Shown here: piece after piece, positions 53,298-61,512 of the stretch | Layout of the letters: the number at the start of each line of letters is the position of its first letter | Numbering within the stretch: the first letter of the stretch is position 1 | Assembly (NCBI RefSeq): GCF_001425405.1 | Contig: NZ_LMQP01000002.1 | Location: 62,357 to 126,356 of the forward strand | Direction: 5' to 3' | Length of the DNA: 64,000 nt | From: Sphingomonas sp. Leaf412 | GTDB taxonomy: Bacteria > Pseudomonadota > Alphaproteobacteria > Sphingomonadales > Sphingomonadaceae | Notes under the pieces: model-generated | What the model saw: only the letters and a program-made list of their open reading frames with translations | Told to the model about the DNA's origin: nothing | Database searches by the model: none | Translations under genes and position numbers: made by a program

Positions 53298-53371
53298 ATA
53301 GCGGCGATGGGTGCTGGACAGATTCCGATCGTTTATCGATTGTCATTCCAATTCAATCGGATGGCGTGGGC

Positions 53372-53896
53372 ATGAGCATTTCCTTCTATGAAATGCCGCC
53401 TACCATCGCGGACGAGGCGGAACGTTGCCGGGCGGTGGCCCGCTCGGGCGCGCTGGAGGCGACGGGGGATCCTGTCCTTTGCTCGATCACGGTCGAGGCG
53501 AAGGACCGGATGCGCGCCAGCACGTCCCTCGTGTCGATCGTGCAGGGCGACTACCAGCATCTGGTGGCGGCGACCGGGGTGGAGATGGGCATCTACAGCC
53601 GCCGCATGTCCTTCTGCGGTCATGCGCTGGCATCGGGGCAGCCCGCGTTCTGCGTCCCGGACCTGTCGCAGGACCGCCGTTTCGCGGGCAACCCCTACGT
53701 CAGCGGCGAACTGGCGACGCATCGCTTCTACGCCGCCGCGATCCTGTACGATCGCAGGGGGATGGCGCTGGGCGTCCTGTGCGTGCTGGACGACCGGCCG
53801 CGCGACCCGCCGTCGCCGCAGGAGGCGGCGATGCTGCGCGACCTGGCCGATGCGGTCGTGGCGCGGCTGGAACAGCTTCGCTCCGGCGACGACTGA
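53372..53896 (+). CDS. Stand-alone GAF domain protein
   Basis: 174 residues, one GAF domain (about 30-170). Motifs include SLVSIVQGDYQHLVAATGV, MSFCGHALASGQPAFCVPDL and YDRRGMALGVLCVLDD. This is the soluble sensor type usually found in front of kinases, here with no output domain. Ligand unknown. ATG 53372; a GTG six bases upstream is also possible. The promoter region holds a 21-bp-spaced direct repeat. Confidence 0.85.
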   Translation: MSISFYEMPPTIADEAERCRAVARSGALEATGDPVLCSITVEAKDRMRASTSLVSIVQGDYQHLVAATGVEMGIYSRRMSFCGHALASGQPAFCVPDLSQDRRFAGNPYVSGELATHRFYAAAILYDRRGMALGVLCVLDDRPRDPPSPQEAAMLRDLADAVVARLEQLRSGDD

Positions 53897-53905
53897 CCGC
53901 GCGCG

Positions 53906-54328
53906 TCAGTCGCGCGGCTTGCCCCGTCCGGCCTTTACCGCGGACCGGCGCACCTTGCCGTCGACGCGGCGTACCTGCGACGCGCGCGTCGGCTTCGTCG
54001 GGCGGCGCTTCTTCGGCACGATCGTCGCCTCGCGGATCAGGTCGATCAGCCGCGTCCTGACCTCCTGCCGGTTCAGCAGTTGCGACCGCGACCCCTCGCT
54101 GCGCAGCACCAGCACGCCGTCGCGCGTCATCCGCGATCCCGCCAGCAGGGCCAGCCGGTGCTTCACCGCATCGGGCAGGGTGGGGCAGGCGGCGACGTCG
54201 AAGCGCAGCAGGACCGCGCTGTCGGTCGTGTTCACGTGCTGCCCGCCCGGACCGGCGGACCGGGTGAACGTCTCGACCAGTTCGTCGCTGTCGATCGCGA
54301 TCGCGCGGGTAATGGGGATGGCGACCAT
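53906..54328 (-). CDS. arfB: Alternative ribosome-rescue peptidyl-tRNA hydrolase ArfB
   Basis: 140 residues. The GGQ motif (28-30 in RSAGPGGQHVN) lies near the start, followed by the class-I-RF-like domain and a Lys/Arg-rich unstructured tail (KKRRPTKPTRASQVRR) that enters the empty mRNA channel. It frees stalled ribosomes without a stop codon. It is downstream of the RluA-type gene in the same direction, 12 bases away. Confidence 0.94.
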   Translation of the reverse strand: MVAIPITRAIAIDSDELVETFTRSAGPGGQHVNTTDSAVLLRFDVAACPTLPDAVKHRLALLAGSRMTRDGVLVLRSEGSRSQLLNRQEVRTRLIDLIREATIVPKKRRPTKPTRASQVRRVDGKVRRSAVKAGRGKPRD

Positions 54329-54340
54329 CGACCGGCGTCG

Positions 54341-54997
54341 TCAGCCTTCGGCGAAGCCGAGCGCGGTGAAGCGGTCGGGCCACGGCGCCTGTGCGCTGAC
54401 CGGCTCCTTCGTCCCGCGCGGGACCAGCAGGGATTGCGCGTGGAGCATCATGCCCCCGGCATGGGCCTGTCCGTAGAAGGGGTCGCCCGCCACCGCGGCG
54501 CCCAACCCCTCCAGCGCGTGGACCCGGATCTGATGCGTGCGCCCCGTTTCGGGCCGGAACTCCACCAGCGCGCGGCCCTCCAGCACGCGCAGCAGTTTCC
54601 AGTGCGTCCGCGCCGATTTCCCCTTCCTCGCGTCGCCGGTCATGCGCCAGCCCGCCTCCACGCTGGACACCTTCACGAGCGGCAGGTCGATCGTGCCCTC
54701 TTCGCCCGCGGGCACGCCGTCCAGGATCGCGACATAGCGTTTTTCCACCGTCCCGCCCTCGAACGCCTGCTGGAACCGTGCGTGCGCCTTGGGATTACGC
54801 GACAGGAGCAGGCAACCGCTGGTATCGCGGTCCAGCCGGTGGACCGCCACGGGCCAGCGATGGAAGCCGAACGTCAGGGAGGCGAGATGATTGTCGAGAC
54901 TGATCGCGCCGTCACGCGGCGGATCGATGGGCAGCCCCGCGGGCTTGTCCAGCACCATGGCCTCGCCATCGAGGAAGAGAATTCGTTCCTGCAACAT
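54341..54997 (-). CDS. RluA-family pseudouridine synthase
   Basis: 218 residues. The catalytic Asp56 lies in HRLDRDTSG, and the motif RPETGRTHQIRVH near residue 165 is conserved. The protein has only the catalytic domain, without an S4 domain, and is short like RluA/TruC. It modifies uridine in rRNA or tRNA. Start ATG 54997; an in-frame Met at residue 14 would shorten it. It overlaps the possible start region of the M15 peptidase on the other strand. Confidence 0.92.
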   Translation of the reverse strand: MLQERILFLDGEAMVLDKPAGLPIDPPRDGAISLDNHLASLTFGFHRWPVAVHRLDRDTSGCLLLSRNPKAHARFQQAFEGGTVEKRYVAILDGVPAGEEGTIDLPLVKVSSVEAGWRMTGDARKGKSARTHWKLLRVLEGRALVEFRPETGRTHQIRVHALEGLGAAVAGDPFYGQAHAGGMMLHAQSLLVPRGTKEPVSAQAPWPDRFTALGFAEG

Positions 54998-55801
54998 GCG
55001 CGCGTCCTTGCCACTCGCGGGGCGTGGTGGAAAGCGCTCGTATCCGCCGCGCTCCTGGCCGCCGCCCCGGCGCAGGCGCAATTGTGCGATTCGACGAACA
55101 CCCCGATCGCGGCGGACGGGCGCGCGCTGAACCACCTGCCCTATGGCGACGTCGCGCCGGGGGAGCTGGCGGCGCTTCCGTCGGACCTCGCGACGTCCGC
55201 CTGTTCGTTGCGGCATGCGGTGGTGCCCGATCTGCAACGGCTGCTCGCGGCCGCGGCGGCGGACCCCGCGGTGGGCGGGCGCATCCTGGCGCTGTCGTGC
55301 CATCGTTCGATCGCGCGTCAGCAGGGCGTGTTCTGCGCCGAGCGTGCGACCGCGTCGGATACGCGCGCCCTGTCGGTCGCACCGCCGGGGCACAGCGAAC
55401 ATGCGACCGGCTATGCGCTCGACTTCGCCTTCCGTCCGCGCCGCTCCGGCTGTCCCGATGCGGAGGCGTGCATCGCGGCGACGCCCGCGTTCCGCTGGCT
55501 GTCCGCCAACGCGCCCCGATACGGGTTCGAGATGTCGTTCCCGGCGGGCAATGCGCAGAACGTGAAGTGGGAACCGTGGCACTGGCGCTGGGTCGGGGCG
55601 ACCGCCGCGGCGCCGGGGGCGGCGCAGGCGCGCGCGCTGTTCGCCCGCGCACGCCGCGACTTCGCCGCGAACCCCGCGGTCGATCCGGTATCGACCGCGG
55701 TCATCCTGCGCGCCGTGTCCGCGCCGCCGGTTTACATGGGGGCGATTCCCCCGCCCGAGTGTCGCCGCGGCAAGTGCCGGATGCCGAAGCGCAAGCGGTG
55801 A
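54989..55801 (+). CDS. M15-family D-alanyl-D-alanine carboxypeptidase (start uncertain)
   Basis: Zinc carboxypeptidase acting on peptidoglycan. The VanY-type ligand motif HSEHATGYALDFA and the terminal EPWHWRWV with the third His are present, and several cysteines suggest disulfides. The mature part starts near AQAQLCDSTN. No ATG, GTG or TTG gives a normal signal peptide. CTG 54989 would give MQHARVLATRGAWWKALVSA with GGAAGAG upstream. ATG 54887 with perfect GGGAGG adds 34 residues and overlaps the RluA-type gene by 111 bases. I give the CTG start; the end is certain. Confidence 0.85.
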   Translation: MQHARVLATRGAWWKALVSAALLAAAPAQAQLCDSTNTPIAADGRALNHLPYGDVAPGELAALPSDLATSACSLRHAVVPDLQRLLAAAAADPAVGGRILALSCHRSIARQQGVFCAERATASDTRALSVAPPGHSEHATGYALDFAFRPRRSGCPDAEACIAATPAFRWLSANAPRYGFEMSFPAGNAQNVKWEPWHWRWVGATAAAPGAAQARALFARARRDFAANPAVDPVSTAVILRAVSAPPVYMGAIPPPECRRGKCRMPKRKR

Positions 55802-55870
55802 CGGGACGGCCCGTTTCCCGGGCGCAGGCCGGGTCCCCGCCGGGGTACCGCTGCGCCGGGGGCGTCCGGG

Positions 55871-56470
55871 CTACGCCAGCTTCGTCGCGGTCTGCGCGAT
55901 CCGCTTGCCCTGATAGCGCGCGCCGTCCAGTTCGACCTGCGACGGCTGGCGGCTGCCGTCGCCGTCCGCGATCGTGCTGGCGCCATAGGGGGTGCCGCCC
56001 TTGACCGCGTCCACGCCCATCTGCCCCTGGAAACCGTAATCCAGGCCGACGATCGTCATGCCGTGGTGGAGCAGGTTGGTGATGATCGAGAACAGGGTCG
56101 TCTCCTGCCCGCCATGCTGGCTGGCGGTGGAGGTGAAGGCGCCGCCGACCTTGCCGACCAGCGCGCCCTTCATCCACAATCCGCCGGTGGTGTCCCAGAA
56201 CGCCGCCATCTGGCTGGGCATCCGACCGTAGCGCGTGGGCGCGCCGACGACGATGGCGTCGTAACCCGCCAGCGCGTCCGGACCCTCGATCTCGGGATGC
56301 GCGCTGTCCGCCTTGAAACCGGCGGCCTTCACCACGTCCGCGGGCGCGGTTTCGGCGACGCGGCGGATATCCACCTCCGCGCCGCCCGCGCGGGCGCCTT
56401 CCGCGATGGCGTCGGCCATCTGCTCGATATGGCCGTAGGAGGAGTAATAGAGGACGAGAACCTTGGTCAT
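55871..56470 (-). CDS. wrbA: NAD(P)H:quinone oxidoreductase WrbA
   Basis: 199-residue flavodoxin-like FMN enzyme. The phosphate loop is [19 protein letters not shown], with the substrate motif [16 protein letters not shown] and the WrbA-specific [15 protein letters not shown] and [12 protein letters not shown]. It reduces quinones by two electrons. It lies upstream in reading direction of nothing else on its strand but is preceded by the pirin gene, 39 bases away, so the two form a redox unit. Confidence 0.95.
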   Translation of the reverse strand: MTKVLVLYYSSYGHIEQMADAIAEGARAGGAEVDIRRVAETAPADVVKAAGFKADSAHPEIEGPDALAGYDAIVVGAPTRYGRMPSQMAAFWDTTGGLWMKGALVGKVGGAFTSTASQHGGQETTLFSIITNLLHHGMTIVGLDYGFQGQMGVDAVKGGTPYGASTIADGDGSRQPSQVELDGARYQGKRIAQTATKLA

Positions 56471-56509
56471 GGGAGTTTCCTTCAGTGGAGGGATACGGGC
56501 GATCGAGGG

Positions 56510-57277
56510 TCAGGCGGCGTCGACGAGGACCAGTTCGGCATCGTCGATCGCGGTGATCGTGACGGTCCGCCCGCCGGACAGCGCGGCACCGTCGCGGGCG
56601 TCGAAACGCACGCCGTCGATGTCGACCACCCCGGTCGCGGGGACGAGATAGGCGTGGCGACCGTCACCGACCTGATGCGTCACGGTCTCACCGGCCTTCA
56701 GCGTGGCGCCCATGACCCGCGCATCGGCGCGGATGGGCAGCGCGCCCTGCTCGTCGATGTCGGGGCGGAAGCCCGACGCCAGCGTCACGAACCGGCCCGA
56801 CCGGTCGTCCTTCGGAAACGGCTTCGCGCCCCAGCTGGGGTTGCCGCCCGCGCGTGCCGGCTCGATCCAGATCTGGAACAGCGTGGTGGGCGCGTCCTCC
56901 AGATTGTATTCGGCATGGCGAACGCCCGATCCGGCGCTCATCACCTGCACGTCGCCGGCCTCGGTACGACCGGTATTGCCCAGCGAATCCTGATGCGTGA
57001 TCGCGCCGCTGCGGACGTAGGTGATGATCTCCATGTCGCGATGCGGATGCGGCGGGAAGCCGCTCTTCGCGCCGATCGTGTCGTCGTTCCACACGCGGAT
57101 CGCGCCCCAGCCCATGCGGGCGGGATCGTGATACCCGGCGAAGGAGAAATGATGACGCGCGTCGAGCCAGCCGTGATCGGCATGGCCCAGCGTATCGAAT
57201 GCGCGCCGGTCGACGCCGGCGTCGGCGCGACCGGTGCTGGGGCGGGCGGTGGTGGGGCGGGTATCGGTGTCGATCAT
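56510..57277 (-). CDS. Pirin family protein (YhhW/quercetinase type)
   Basis: 255-residue double cupin. The N-terminal metal-binding residues are in HHFSFAGYHDP and PPHPHRDMEIITYV, followed by GDVQVMSAGSGVRHAEYN, as in pirins. It binds Fe or another divalent metal and may oxidise flavonols. Its gene is followed by wrbA and faces a LysR gene with a palindromic operator between, typical of a quinone/flavonoid-responsive unit. Confidence 0.93.
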   Translation of the reverse strand: MIDTDTRPTTARPSTGRADAGVDRRAFDTLGHADHGWLDARHHFSFAGYHDPARMGWGAIRVWNDDTIGAKSGFPPHPHRDMEIITYVRSGAITHQDSLGNTGRTEAGDVQVMSAGSGVRHAEYNLEDAPTTLFQIWIEPARAGGNPSWGAKPFPKDDRSGRFVTLASGFRPDIDEQGALPIRADARVMGATLKAGETVTHQVGDGRHAYLVPATGVVDIDGVRFDARDGAALSGGRTVTITAIDDAELVLVDAA

Positions 57278-57328
57278 GGCGGCCTCCTTGTCGCGACCAA
57301 CATAGGGACCCGCGGCGCGTGGAAAATG

Positions 57329-57352
57329 GAAACGATTGAAACGTATCGTTTC
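57329..57352. promoter_or_regulatory. Inverted repeat GAAACGAT-N8-ATCGTTTC, probable LysR operator
   Basis: A perfect 8-bp inverted repeat (57329-57336 and 57345-57352), and inside it a second palindrome GAAACG-TAT-CGTTTC. It is in the divergent gap between the pirin and LysR genes, 18 bases from the LysR start. Confidence 0.7.
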
Positions 57353-57370
57353 GCGTCATAGAAATCCGGC

Positions 57371-58258
57371 ATGAATCTCCCCGACCTGGAAGCATGGGCG
57401 ATCTTCGCGGCGGTCGCCGACGCGCGATCGTTCAGCGGCGCGGCGGAGACGATCGGGGTCAGCAAGGCGACGGTGTCGAAGGCGGTATCCCGGCTGGAGG
57501 GACGGCTGGGCGTGTCGCTGTTCCACCGCACGTCGCGCCGGCTCGCGCTGACCGAGGCGGGGACGGGACTGGCCGATCATGCGCGCGCGATCGTGGCGCA
57601 GGCGTTGGCCGCGGAGGAAAGCGCGCGGGCGGGCGCGACCGTCGCCGCCGGCCGCATCCGGATGGCCGCGCCGATGAGCTTCGGCGTGGCGCATGTCGCG
57701 CCCCTGGTCGCGGGCTTCCTGGTCGCGCATCCGGCGGTGGAAATCGAGCTGCACCTGTCCGACGCACGGGTCGACATCGTGGCGGAGGGGTTCGACGTCG
57801 CGTTGCGGATCGCCGACCTGCCCGACAGCAGTCTGCGCGCCCGCCGATTGTGCCAGATCGAGGCGCATCTGGTCGCCGCGCCGGCCTATCTGGCGGCCGC
57901 GGGGACGCCCACGCATCCGTCGCAATTGTCCGATCACCGTTTGCTGGGCTACACCAATGTCACCGGGCCATGGCGTTTCCGCGGCGCCGACGGCAGCGAC
58001 ATCGCGGTCCGCGCGCAGGGCCCGCTGTCCGCGAACAGCGGCGATGCGATGGTCCCGGCACTGCTCGCGGGACTGGGGATCGCGCGGCTTCCGGCGTTCA
58101 TCGTCGATGCGGAACTGGCGCGCGGTACGTTGGTCACGATCCTGGACGAATGGGCGCCCGCGCCGGTGAACCTGCATCTGCTGACACCGCCCAGCGCGCT
58201 GCGTCCCGCACGGGTGGAGGCGCTGATCGCCTGGCTTGCGGAGCGGTTGCGCGGATAG
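57371..58258 (+). CDS. LysR-family transcriptional regulator
   Basis: 295 residues. The N-terminal winged HTH (WAIFAAVADARSFSGAAETIGVSKATVSKAVSRLEGRLGVSLF) is followed by a long linker helix and an effector domain of two lobes (about 90-290). It is divergent from pirin-wrbA, which it likely controls in response to an oxidant or quinone, by analogy with similar loci. The binding site is the inverted repeat just upstream. Confidence 0.93.
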   Translation: MNLPDLEAWAIFAAVADARSFSGAAETIGVSKATVSKAVSRLEGRLGVSLFHRTSRRLALTEAGTGLADHARAIVAQALAAEESARAGATVAAGRIRMAAPMSFGVAHVAPLVAGFLVAHPAVEIELHLSDARVDIVAEGFDVALRIADLPDSSLRARRLCQIEAHLVAAPAYLAAAGTPTHPSQLSDHRLLGYTNVTGPWRFRGADGSDIAVRAQGPLSANSGDAMVPALLAGLGIARLPAFIVDAELARGTLVTILDEWAPAPVNLHLLTPPSALRPARVEALIAWLAERLRG

Positions 58259-58376
58259 ACCGGGGGCATGTGACGGCGGCGTTACGGAACTGCAACCATC
58301 CTCGTGCCATGGACGTTTCTCGTGTAGGACAGGCAAGGTACGCAGATGTGCCTGCGTTTGGAGGGAATTCGGGGAC

Positions 58377-58991
58377 ATGACGGGTCGCAAACCCTGGCGC
58401 AGAAGGCTTCCGGTGGTGGCGGCCTGTACGCTGGCCATCGGGGTGACGGTCGCCAATTCGGGCCTCGTCTCGTCCCGCGGCATGTCCGCGGCGCGTGCGG
58501 CCGTGGGACGGGTCGCGCAGGTCGTGACCGATCCCGCCGCCCTGTTCGCCGCACGCTCGCCGGGCGCGCGCGACGGTGGCGCGCTGACGGATAGCAAACT
58601 CGCCTATTCCGATTCGTCGGTTCCCGATGCGCGTCAGCCGACGGAACGCGTCCTGACCAGCATCCGCGATCGCGCGCCGGTATCCGAGGCGGGCGAGCCG
58701 GGCGCGGTGCCGATCGACCTGGTCGATGCGACGCCCATCATCCCCTTCGTCGCGGCACCCCCGGGTAGCGACCTCATCGGCGGCGTGCCGATCGCGGGCC
58801 TGCCCGGCGGTGGTGGCGGCTTGATCGGCGGCGGCGGCGGCGGCGGCGGCGGTGGAGGCGGCGGTGGCGGTGGGGGCGGCGGCGACGGCGTGCCCGAACC
58901 CGCGACCTGGGCGATGCTGCTGATCGGTTTCTTCGGCATCGGTGCGGCGTCGCGACGTCGTGTCGCGCGTCGTGCGCATGGGGTGGCGTAG
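58377..58991 (+). CDS. PEP-CTERM sorting-signal protein with poly-glycine
   Basis: 204 residues. A signal peptide after a basic start (RKPWRRRLPVVAACTLAIG) is followed by about 150 residues with no known fold, then a run of about 25 glycines broken by IGG, and the sorting signal GVPEPATWAMLLIGFFGIGA with the Arg cluster SRRRVARR. The GGC/GGT repeats look like recent slippage. It is a small soluble or surface substrate of exosortase. ATG 58377 has GGGGAC upstream. Its last codons overlap the next gene. Confidence 0.9.
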   Translation: MTGRKPWRRRLPVVAACTLAIGVTVANSGLVSSRGMSAARAAVGRVAQVVTDPAALFAARSPGARDGGALTDSKLAYSDSSVPDARQPTERVLTSIRDRAPVSEAGEPGAVPIDLVDATPIIPFVAAPPGSDLIGGVPIAGLPGGGGGLIGGGGGGGGGGGGGGGGGGGDGVPEPATWAMLLIGFFGIGAASRRRVARRAHGVA

Positions 58992-59616
58992 CCTCGCGGC
59001 GATCGCCGCTGCGGTCGCGGTTACCGGATTGTTCCTCGCCGGTCCCCGCCTCGCCGCTTCGCGAGTGGAGCCGGCGTTCGAGGCGGTGCCGCCCGCCCCG
59101 GCGCCGGGCGATGAGGCACGCGTCCGCTATCCGCGCGACCGGCAGCCGGTCCTGACCGCCCCGGACGGATCGCGCCGCCGGGTCGCGAGCCTGCTGAACG
59201 TGCGGCAGACGATGCACTATGGCGACTATGTGTGGGACGACGCGGGCATCGGTTCGGGGCCGGTGTGGGTGCAGGTCGACCTGTCGCGGCAGATCGTGTC
59301 CGTCTTCCGCAACGGGGAAGAGATTGGCTCCGCGGTGGTCCTGTACGGCACCGATGGCAAGCCGACGCCCAGCGGAGTGTTCCCGATCATGCAGAAGGCG
59401 CGCGACCACCGGTCCTCGCTATACGACGCCGCGATGCCGTTCATGCTGCGGCTGACCGGCGACGGGGTCGCGATCCATGCCAGCGACGTGCGGCGCGGCC
59501 GCGCGACCCATGGCTGCATCGGCGTACCGCCCGCCTTCGCGGAGAAGCTGTTCGCCGTCGTCGCGCACGGCGATCCGGTGGTCATCCTGCCGCCGACACG
59601 GTCAACCGCCGCTTAA
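58978..59616 (+). CDS. L,D-transpeptidase (YkuD family)
   Basis: 212 residues. An N-terminal membrane anchor (AAIAAAVAVTGLFLAG) is followed by a Pro-rich segment and a YkuD domain with HASDVRRGRATHGCIGVP, in which Cys180 is the nucleophile. It makes 3-3 peptidoglycan crosslinks or attaches outer-membrane proteins. The start is ATG 58978, overlapping the PEP-CTERM gene; GTG 58942 is an alternative. The two neighbours together suggest an envelope role. Confidence 0.9.
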   Translation: MGWRSLAAIAAAVAVTGLFLAGPRLAASRVEPAFEAVPPAPAPGDEARVRYPRDRQPVLTAPDGSRRRVASLLNVRQTMHYGDYVWDDAGIGSGPVWVQVDLSRQIVSVFRNGEEIGSAVVLYGTDGKPTPSGVFPIMQKARDHRSSLYDAAMPFMLRLTGDGVAIHASDVRRGRATHGCIGVPPAFAEKLFAVVAHGDPVVILPPTRSTAA

Positions 59617-59658
59617 CCAGCCTCCACAACCGCGCCGACAGGATGCGCGGGCCACACC

Positions 59659-59680
59659 ATCCTCCGTCATTGCGGAGGAT
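59659..59680 (+). promoter_or_regulatory. Hairpin holding the CAP gene ribosome-binding site
   Basis: Stem ATCCTCCG (59659-59666) and CGGAGGAT (59673-59680), 6-base loop. The Shine-Dalgarno GGAGG (59674-59678) lies in the 3' arm, 10 bases before ATG 59689. Confidence 0.5.
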
Positions 59681-59688
59681 CGGTCCCT

Positions 59689-60183
59689 ATGCTCGCCCGG
59701 ATGCTGTTGCCGCTCGCCGCCGCGCCGCTGCTTGCGGGCGCGAGCGCGGGGATCGAGGAGCGGTTGCTGGCGCGGCACAACGTCGAACGCGCCACGCGCG
59801 CGCTGCCGCCGCTGCGCTGGGAACCCGCGCTGGCGGTTTCGGCGCGCCGCTGGGCCGACGATCTGGCCGCGCGGGGGGCCTTCCACCACGCGCCCGAAAA
59901 TCCGCGCGATCCGATGGGGGAGAATCTGTGGGCGGGCACGCGCGGCCGTTTCTCGCCCGAGGCGATGGTCGACGCCTGGGCACGCGAGAAACGCTGGTTC
60001 AAGCCGGGCGTGTTCCCCGACAACAGCATGACGGGCCGCGTCGCCGACGTGGGCCATTACACCCAGCTGATGTGGCGCGCGACGCGGCAGGTCGGCTGCG
60101 CGGTGGCGCGGGGCGCGCAAGAGGACGTGTTGGTGTGCCGATACGCGGAGGCGGGGAATTACCGCGGCGAGGTGGCGTTCTAG
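59689..60183 (+). CDS. CAP-superfamily protein (SCP/PR-1)
   Basis: 164 residues. A signal peptide (LLPLAAAPLLAGASA) is followed by one CAP domain: NVERATRALPPLRWEPAL, HHAPENPRDPMGENLW, and GHYTQLMWRATRQVGCAVA, with the conserved His/Glu cavity. Bacterial CAP proteins are exported and may bind sterols or be proteases; the role is unclear. It is not overlapped by the L,D-transpeptidase gene upstream. Confidence 0.92.
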   Translation: MLARMLLPLAAAPLLAGASAGIEERLLARHNVERATRALPPLRWEPALAVSARRWADDLAARGAFHHAPENPRDPMGENLWAGTRGRFSPEAMVDAWAREKRWFKPGVFPDNSMTGRVADVGHYTQLMWRATRQVGCAVARGAQEDVLVCRYAEAGNYRGEVAF

Positions 60184-60209
60184 CGATCGCCACCCCGCGG
60201 CGGCGGACG

Positions 60210-60365
60210 TCAGTCCTCGCGCCGCTCCGTCTTGTCTTCCCGGTCCGGCGCATTCTCCGGCTGGACCCCGGCCAGGATGTTGCCCGGCTGCTTCTCTTCC
60301 GTCGCGCGCTCTTCCATCGCCGTCGCGGCGGTGTCGTCGTCGCCGTGCTTCGCTTCGTCCGCCAT
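60210..60365 (-). CDS. Small acidic hydrophilic protein
   Basis: 51 residues (MADEAKHGDDDTAATAMEE...), predicted disordered and rich in Asp, Glu and Arg. The start is ATG 60365. No family recognised; an extension upstream to 60452 runs over the rplL terminator and is unlikely. It is convergent with the CAP gene. Confidence 0.6.
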   Translation of the reverse strand: MADEAKHGDDDTAATAMEERATEEKQPGNILAGVQPENAPDREDKTERRED

Positions 60366-60450
60366 GTCGTGCTTCCCGTGAAATGGCCGGCGCGAAAGGG
60401 CATCGGCACCGTCCCAACGGACCGCGCCGGTCCGCGGGGGCAACGGACAC

Positions 60451-60484
60451 AAAAAAAGGGCGGCCCCGCGCGGGACCGCCCTTT
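60451..60484 (-). terminator. Rho-independent terminator of rplL
   Basis: Stem GGGCGG..CCCG / CGGG..CCGCCC on the minus strand, followed by seven U residues (plus-strand A 60451-60457). It lies about 60 bases after the rplL stop. Confidence 0.9.
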
Positions 60485-60543
60485 CGTCGTCCGTCGGATC
60501 GCGGCGGGAGGATATCCCGTCGCGGCCCGCCCGATCGTGCGGC

Positions 60544-60918
60544 TTACTTCAGCTCGACGGTTGCGCCGGCTTCTTCCAGCTGCTTCTTGACCTTCTCGGC
60601 CTCGTCCTTGCTCACGCCTTCCTTGACGGCCTTCGGCGCCGACTCGACCAGGCTCTTCGCCTCGGTCAGGCCCAGGCCGGTGATCGCGCGGACTTCCTTG
60701 ATGACGTTGATCTTCTTCCCGCCGTCGCCGGTCAGGATCACGTCGAACTCGGTCTTCTCCTCGACCGCCGGGGCGGCGGCGCCGCCGCCCGCTGCCGGCG
60801 CTGCGACCGCTGCCGCGGCCGAAACGCCCCACTTCTCTTCAAGCAGCTTCGACAGCTCGGCCGCTTCCAGGACGGTCAGCTCGCTCAGGCTCTCAACGAG
60901 CGCGTTCAGGTCTGCCAT
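60544..60918 (-). CDS. rplL: 50S ribosomal protein L7/L12
   Basis: 124 residues. The N-terminal dimer and L10-binding helices ([21 protein letters not shown]), an Ala/Gly hinge ([16 protein letters not shown]) and the C-terminal factor-binding domain ([20 protein letters not shown]) are all canonical. It forms the ribosomal stalk that recruits translation GTPases. It is downstream of rplJ with a gap of 78 bases. Confidence 0.98.
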   Translation of the reverse strand: MADLNALVESLSELTVLEAAELSKLLEEKWGVSAAAAVAAPAAGGGAAAPAVEEKTEFDVILTGDGGKKINVIKEVRAITGLGLTEAKSLVESAPKAVKEGVSKDEAEKVKKQLEEAGATVELK

Positions 60919-60996
60919 GATAACTTCTCCATTGTGCCGGAGGCGACGCGCGCCCCCATCGTTTCGACGAATATAAAACCAGCTTGGCCTGACGGA

Positions 60997-61512
60997 TCAG
61001 GCGGCTTCCTTCTCGGCGTAGGCCGACAGGACGCGCGCGAGCTGTGCTGCGGGCGCCTGCGCGATCGTGGCGATCTTCGTGGCGGGTGCCACGATGAGGC
61101 CGACGATCTTGGCGCGCAGCTCGTCCAGCGACGGCAACGTCGCCAGTGCCTGCACACCTGCCAGGTCGAGCGCGGTCGCGCCCATCGCCCCGCCGACGAT
61201 CTCGAACTTGTCGGTCGTCTTGGCGAAGTCCACGGCCACCTTGGCGGCCGCGACGGGGTCGACGGAGGTCGCCAGCGCCACGGGACCGGTGAGCATGTCG
61301 CTCAGCGAGCCGTAGTCGGTGCCGTCCAGCGCGATCCTGGCAAGCCGGTTCTTCGAGACCTTGTAGGTCGCGCCGGCGTCCCGCATCCTGTTGCGCAAGT
61401 CGGTGGACTGCGCGACGGTCATGCCGAGGTTGCGGGTGACGACCACCACGCCGACCTCGGAAAAGGTGCGGTTCAGTTCGGCGACGGCCTGGGTCTTCTG
61501 GTCACGATCCAT
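60997..61512 (-). CDS. rplJ: 50S ribosomal protein L10
   Basis: 171 residues. It starts MDRDQKTQAVAELNRTFSE and carries VVVVTRNLGMTVAQ and the C-terminal L12-binding helix (AQLARVLSAYAEKEAA). It binds L12 dimers and 23S rRNA. The start is ATG 61512 with GGAGA; an ATG 21 bases earlier (MYVENGM) is in frame but poorer. rplK and rplA are not directly upstream in this window, so this pair is set apart by a repeat. Confidence 0.97.
   Translation of the reverse strand: MDRDQKTQAVAELNRTFSEVGVVVVTRNLGMTVAQSTDLRNRMRDAGATYKVSKNRLARIALDGTDYGSLSDMLTGPVALATSVDPVAAAKVAVDFAKTTDKFEIVGGAMGATALDLAGVQALATLPSLDELRAKIVGLIVAPATKIATIAQAPAAQLARVLSAYAEKEAA

Noticed and set aside
60366..60452. N-terminal extension of the 51-residue acidic protein
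   Set aside because: It would start next to the rplL terminator and read Pro/Arg-rich text unlike the acidic body.
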